Source: Sanghuangporus weigelae (Eukaryota; Basidiomycota; Agaricomycetes; Hymenochaetales; Hymenochaetaceae). Taken from it: a DNA stretch of 64,000 bases. The notes under the pieces are model-generated. The model worked only from the letters and a program-made list of their open reading frames with translations. It was not told the DNA's origin and did not search any database. Of this stretch, positions 63,360 through 64,000 are shown in pieces. The stretch covers positions 3,162,001 to 3,226,000 of the forward strand of contig CP137318.1 in NCBI GenBank assembly GCA_033182465.1, in the 5' to 3' direction. Position 1 is the stretch's first letter, and the number at the start of each line of letters is the position of its first letter. A program made the position numbers and the translations under genes.

Positions 63360-63440
63360 TTCCTACTACTGCGATCAGCCTCTCTTCGTCGACTACTAAG
63401 TCATCTTCCAGCGTAACTCACCCTCCTAAATATCCTAGAA

Positions 63441-64000
63441 ATGGAACAGTATATCTCTCCAGAGCTGCTCACAAGCAGCAATACGAAGCAGTCGCAGCAC
63501 GCGCAGCAACAGCAACACCAGCAACAGTTGCAGTTGCAGCAGCTCCAGCAGACAGCGGCCAATCTCGACTTCCTGTCCTTCACGAATCCGACCGACATCT
63601 TAGCGCCGCATCCTGACCTGTTCGAGTCAGAATTAGACTCGTCTCTTGCGGGTTTCGATCCTCTCCAGCTGCAGTCGCTCATCATCGAACAGCCGGACGC
63701 GTTCAATTTCCTACGCTCCGACACGCCGACTTGTGGCCCTCCCTCAACGATTACTGTTAGTTCTGAGTCTGCATCGGCGTATGAGACTCTCTCGTCGTAC
63801 TCAGAGTCATTCTACAATCAAGCATCGTCGAACTACTCGTTCCCTTTCGACCTTGATATGGATTTCGCACGTGCATCTCTCAGCGCCCATAGTGATTACG
63901 GATCGGCATCTGCCGCTCGGAACACCGCCTCCGGCTTGGCTGCCGACGCCACGTCGGACTATTCATACGAAGTGTCAAGGCACTCGCCCGCCAGTAGTGG
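63441..64000 (+). CDS. N-terminus of a glutamine- and acidic-rich activator-like protein (partial)
   Basis: Continuous frame from ATG at 63441 to the window end, about 187 residues, without a stop. MEQYISPELLTSSNTKQSQH is followed by a Gln-rich run (residues about 20-45), then acidic-hydrophobic patches typical of transcription-activation domains (LDFLSFTNPTDILAPHPDLF, LDSSLAGFDPLQLQSLIIEQ, FPFDLDMDFARASLSAHSDY) and many Ser, Thr and Tyr. No DNA-binding domain is inside the window. A bZIP or similar DNA-binding domain downstream is plausible but is only a guess. No intron is needed so far. Confidence 0.6.
   Translation, partial: MEQYISPELLTSSNTKQSQHAQQQQHQQQLQLQQLQQTAANLDFLSFTNPTDILAPHPDLFESELDSSLAGFDPLQLQSLIIEQPDAFNFLRSDTPTCGPPSTITVSSESASAYETLSSYSESFYNQASSNYSFPFDLDMDFARASLSAHSDYGSASAARNTASGLAADATSDYSYEVSRHSPASS

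Larger units (their letters stand above)
60672..63440. other. Gene-poor region with palindromic repeats
   Basis: About 2.8 kb with no gene I can support firmly. It contains four near-identical 13-base palindromes (listed separately), many CCGCAG motifs, a 140-codon open frame at 62258-62680 on the minus strand, and a CT-rich leader just before the last gene. Confidence 0.5.

Overview
The window is nuclear DNA of a filamentous basidiomycete, most likely an Agaricomycete. Nearly every gene is cut by short GT..AG introns of roughly 50-90 bases, genes are packed on both strands with divergent and convergent neighbours, and the protein families (PXMP4-type peroxisomal protein, CBS-PB1 membrane protein, large catalase with a DJ-1-like tail, fungal TIM21, fungal F-box) fit a mushroom-type fungus. 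Gene models were assembled by reading exon frames and splice signals by eye, so individual junctions are predictions.

Layout. 1-1.24 kb: decayed MFS transporter. 1.4-13.9 kb: dense housekeeping block: SAGA subunit SGF11 (-), BTB protein (+), PXMP4-like (-), MCM3 (-), HAS1 RNA helicase (-), peptidyl-tRNA hydrolase 2 (+), POM33/TMEM33-like (-). 14.2-16.8 kb: CBS-PB1 membrane protein (+). 18.0-19.0 kb: Ras-like GTPase (-) whose switch I codon appears to be assembled through a 2-nt microexon. 19-25 kb: gene-poor region where no gene could be supported. 25.0-28.2 kb: an orphan gene (-) and a Yippee-family gene (-) found by joining small exons. 30.1-43 kb: RPL10A (+), possible RSC/SWI-SNF subunit (-), mitoribosomal mL43 (+), long disordered orphan (-), AIM18-like (+), ArsB-type permease (+). 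43-57.6 kb: Nramp (-), MED6 (+), AP-3 sigma (-), F-box (-), ecdysoneless/SGT1 (-), V-ATPase subunit F (+), TIM21 (-), histone H3 (-). 58.1-60.7 kb: catalase (+). 60.7-63.4 kb: a second gene-poor stretch with a recurring short palindrome. 63.4 kb to the edge: start of a glutamine-rich activator-like protein.

There is no operon logic. Genes are individually promoted housekeeping functions: chromatin and transcription (SGF11, possible RSC subunit, MED6, H3), replication (MCM3), ribosome biogenesis and translation (HAS1, RPL10A, mL43, PTH2), organelle import and trafficking (TIM21, PXMP4, AP-3, V-ATPase, POM33), metal and anion transport, and peroxide defence. Two S-phase type genes, MCM3 and H3, carry ACGCGT boxes in their promoters. 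I did not find a new defence, mobile or biosynthetic system. The most unusual observations are the Ras microexon, the lengthened H3 tail, the palindromic repeat cluster after the catalase, and unannotatable islands at 19-25 kb.
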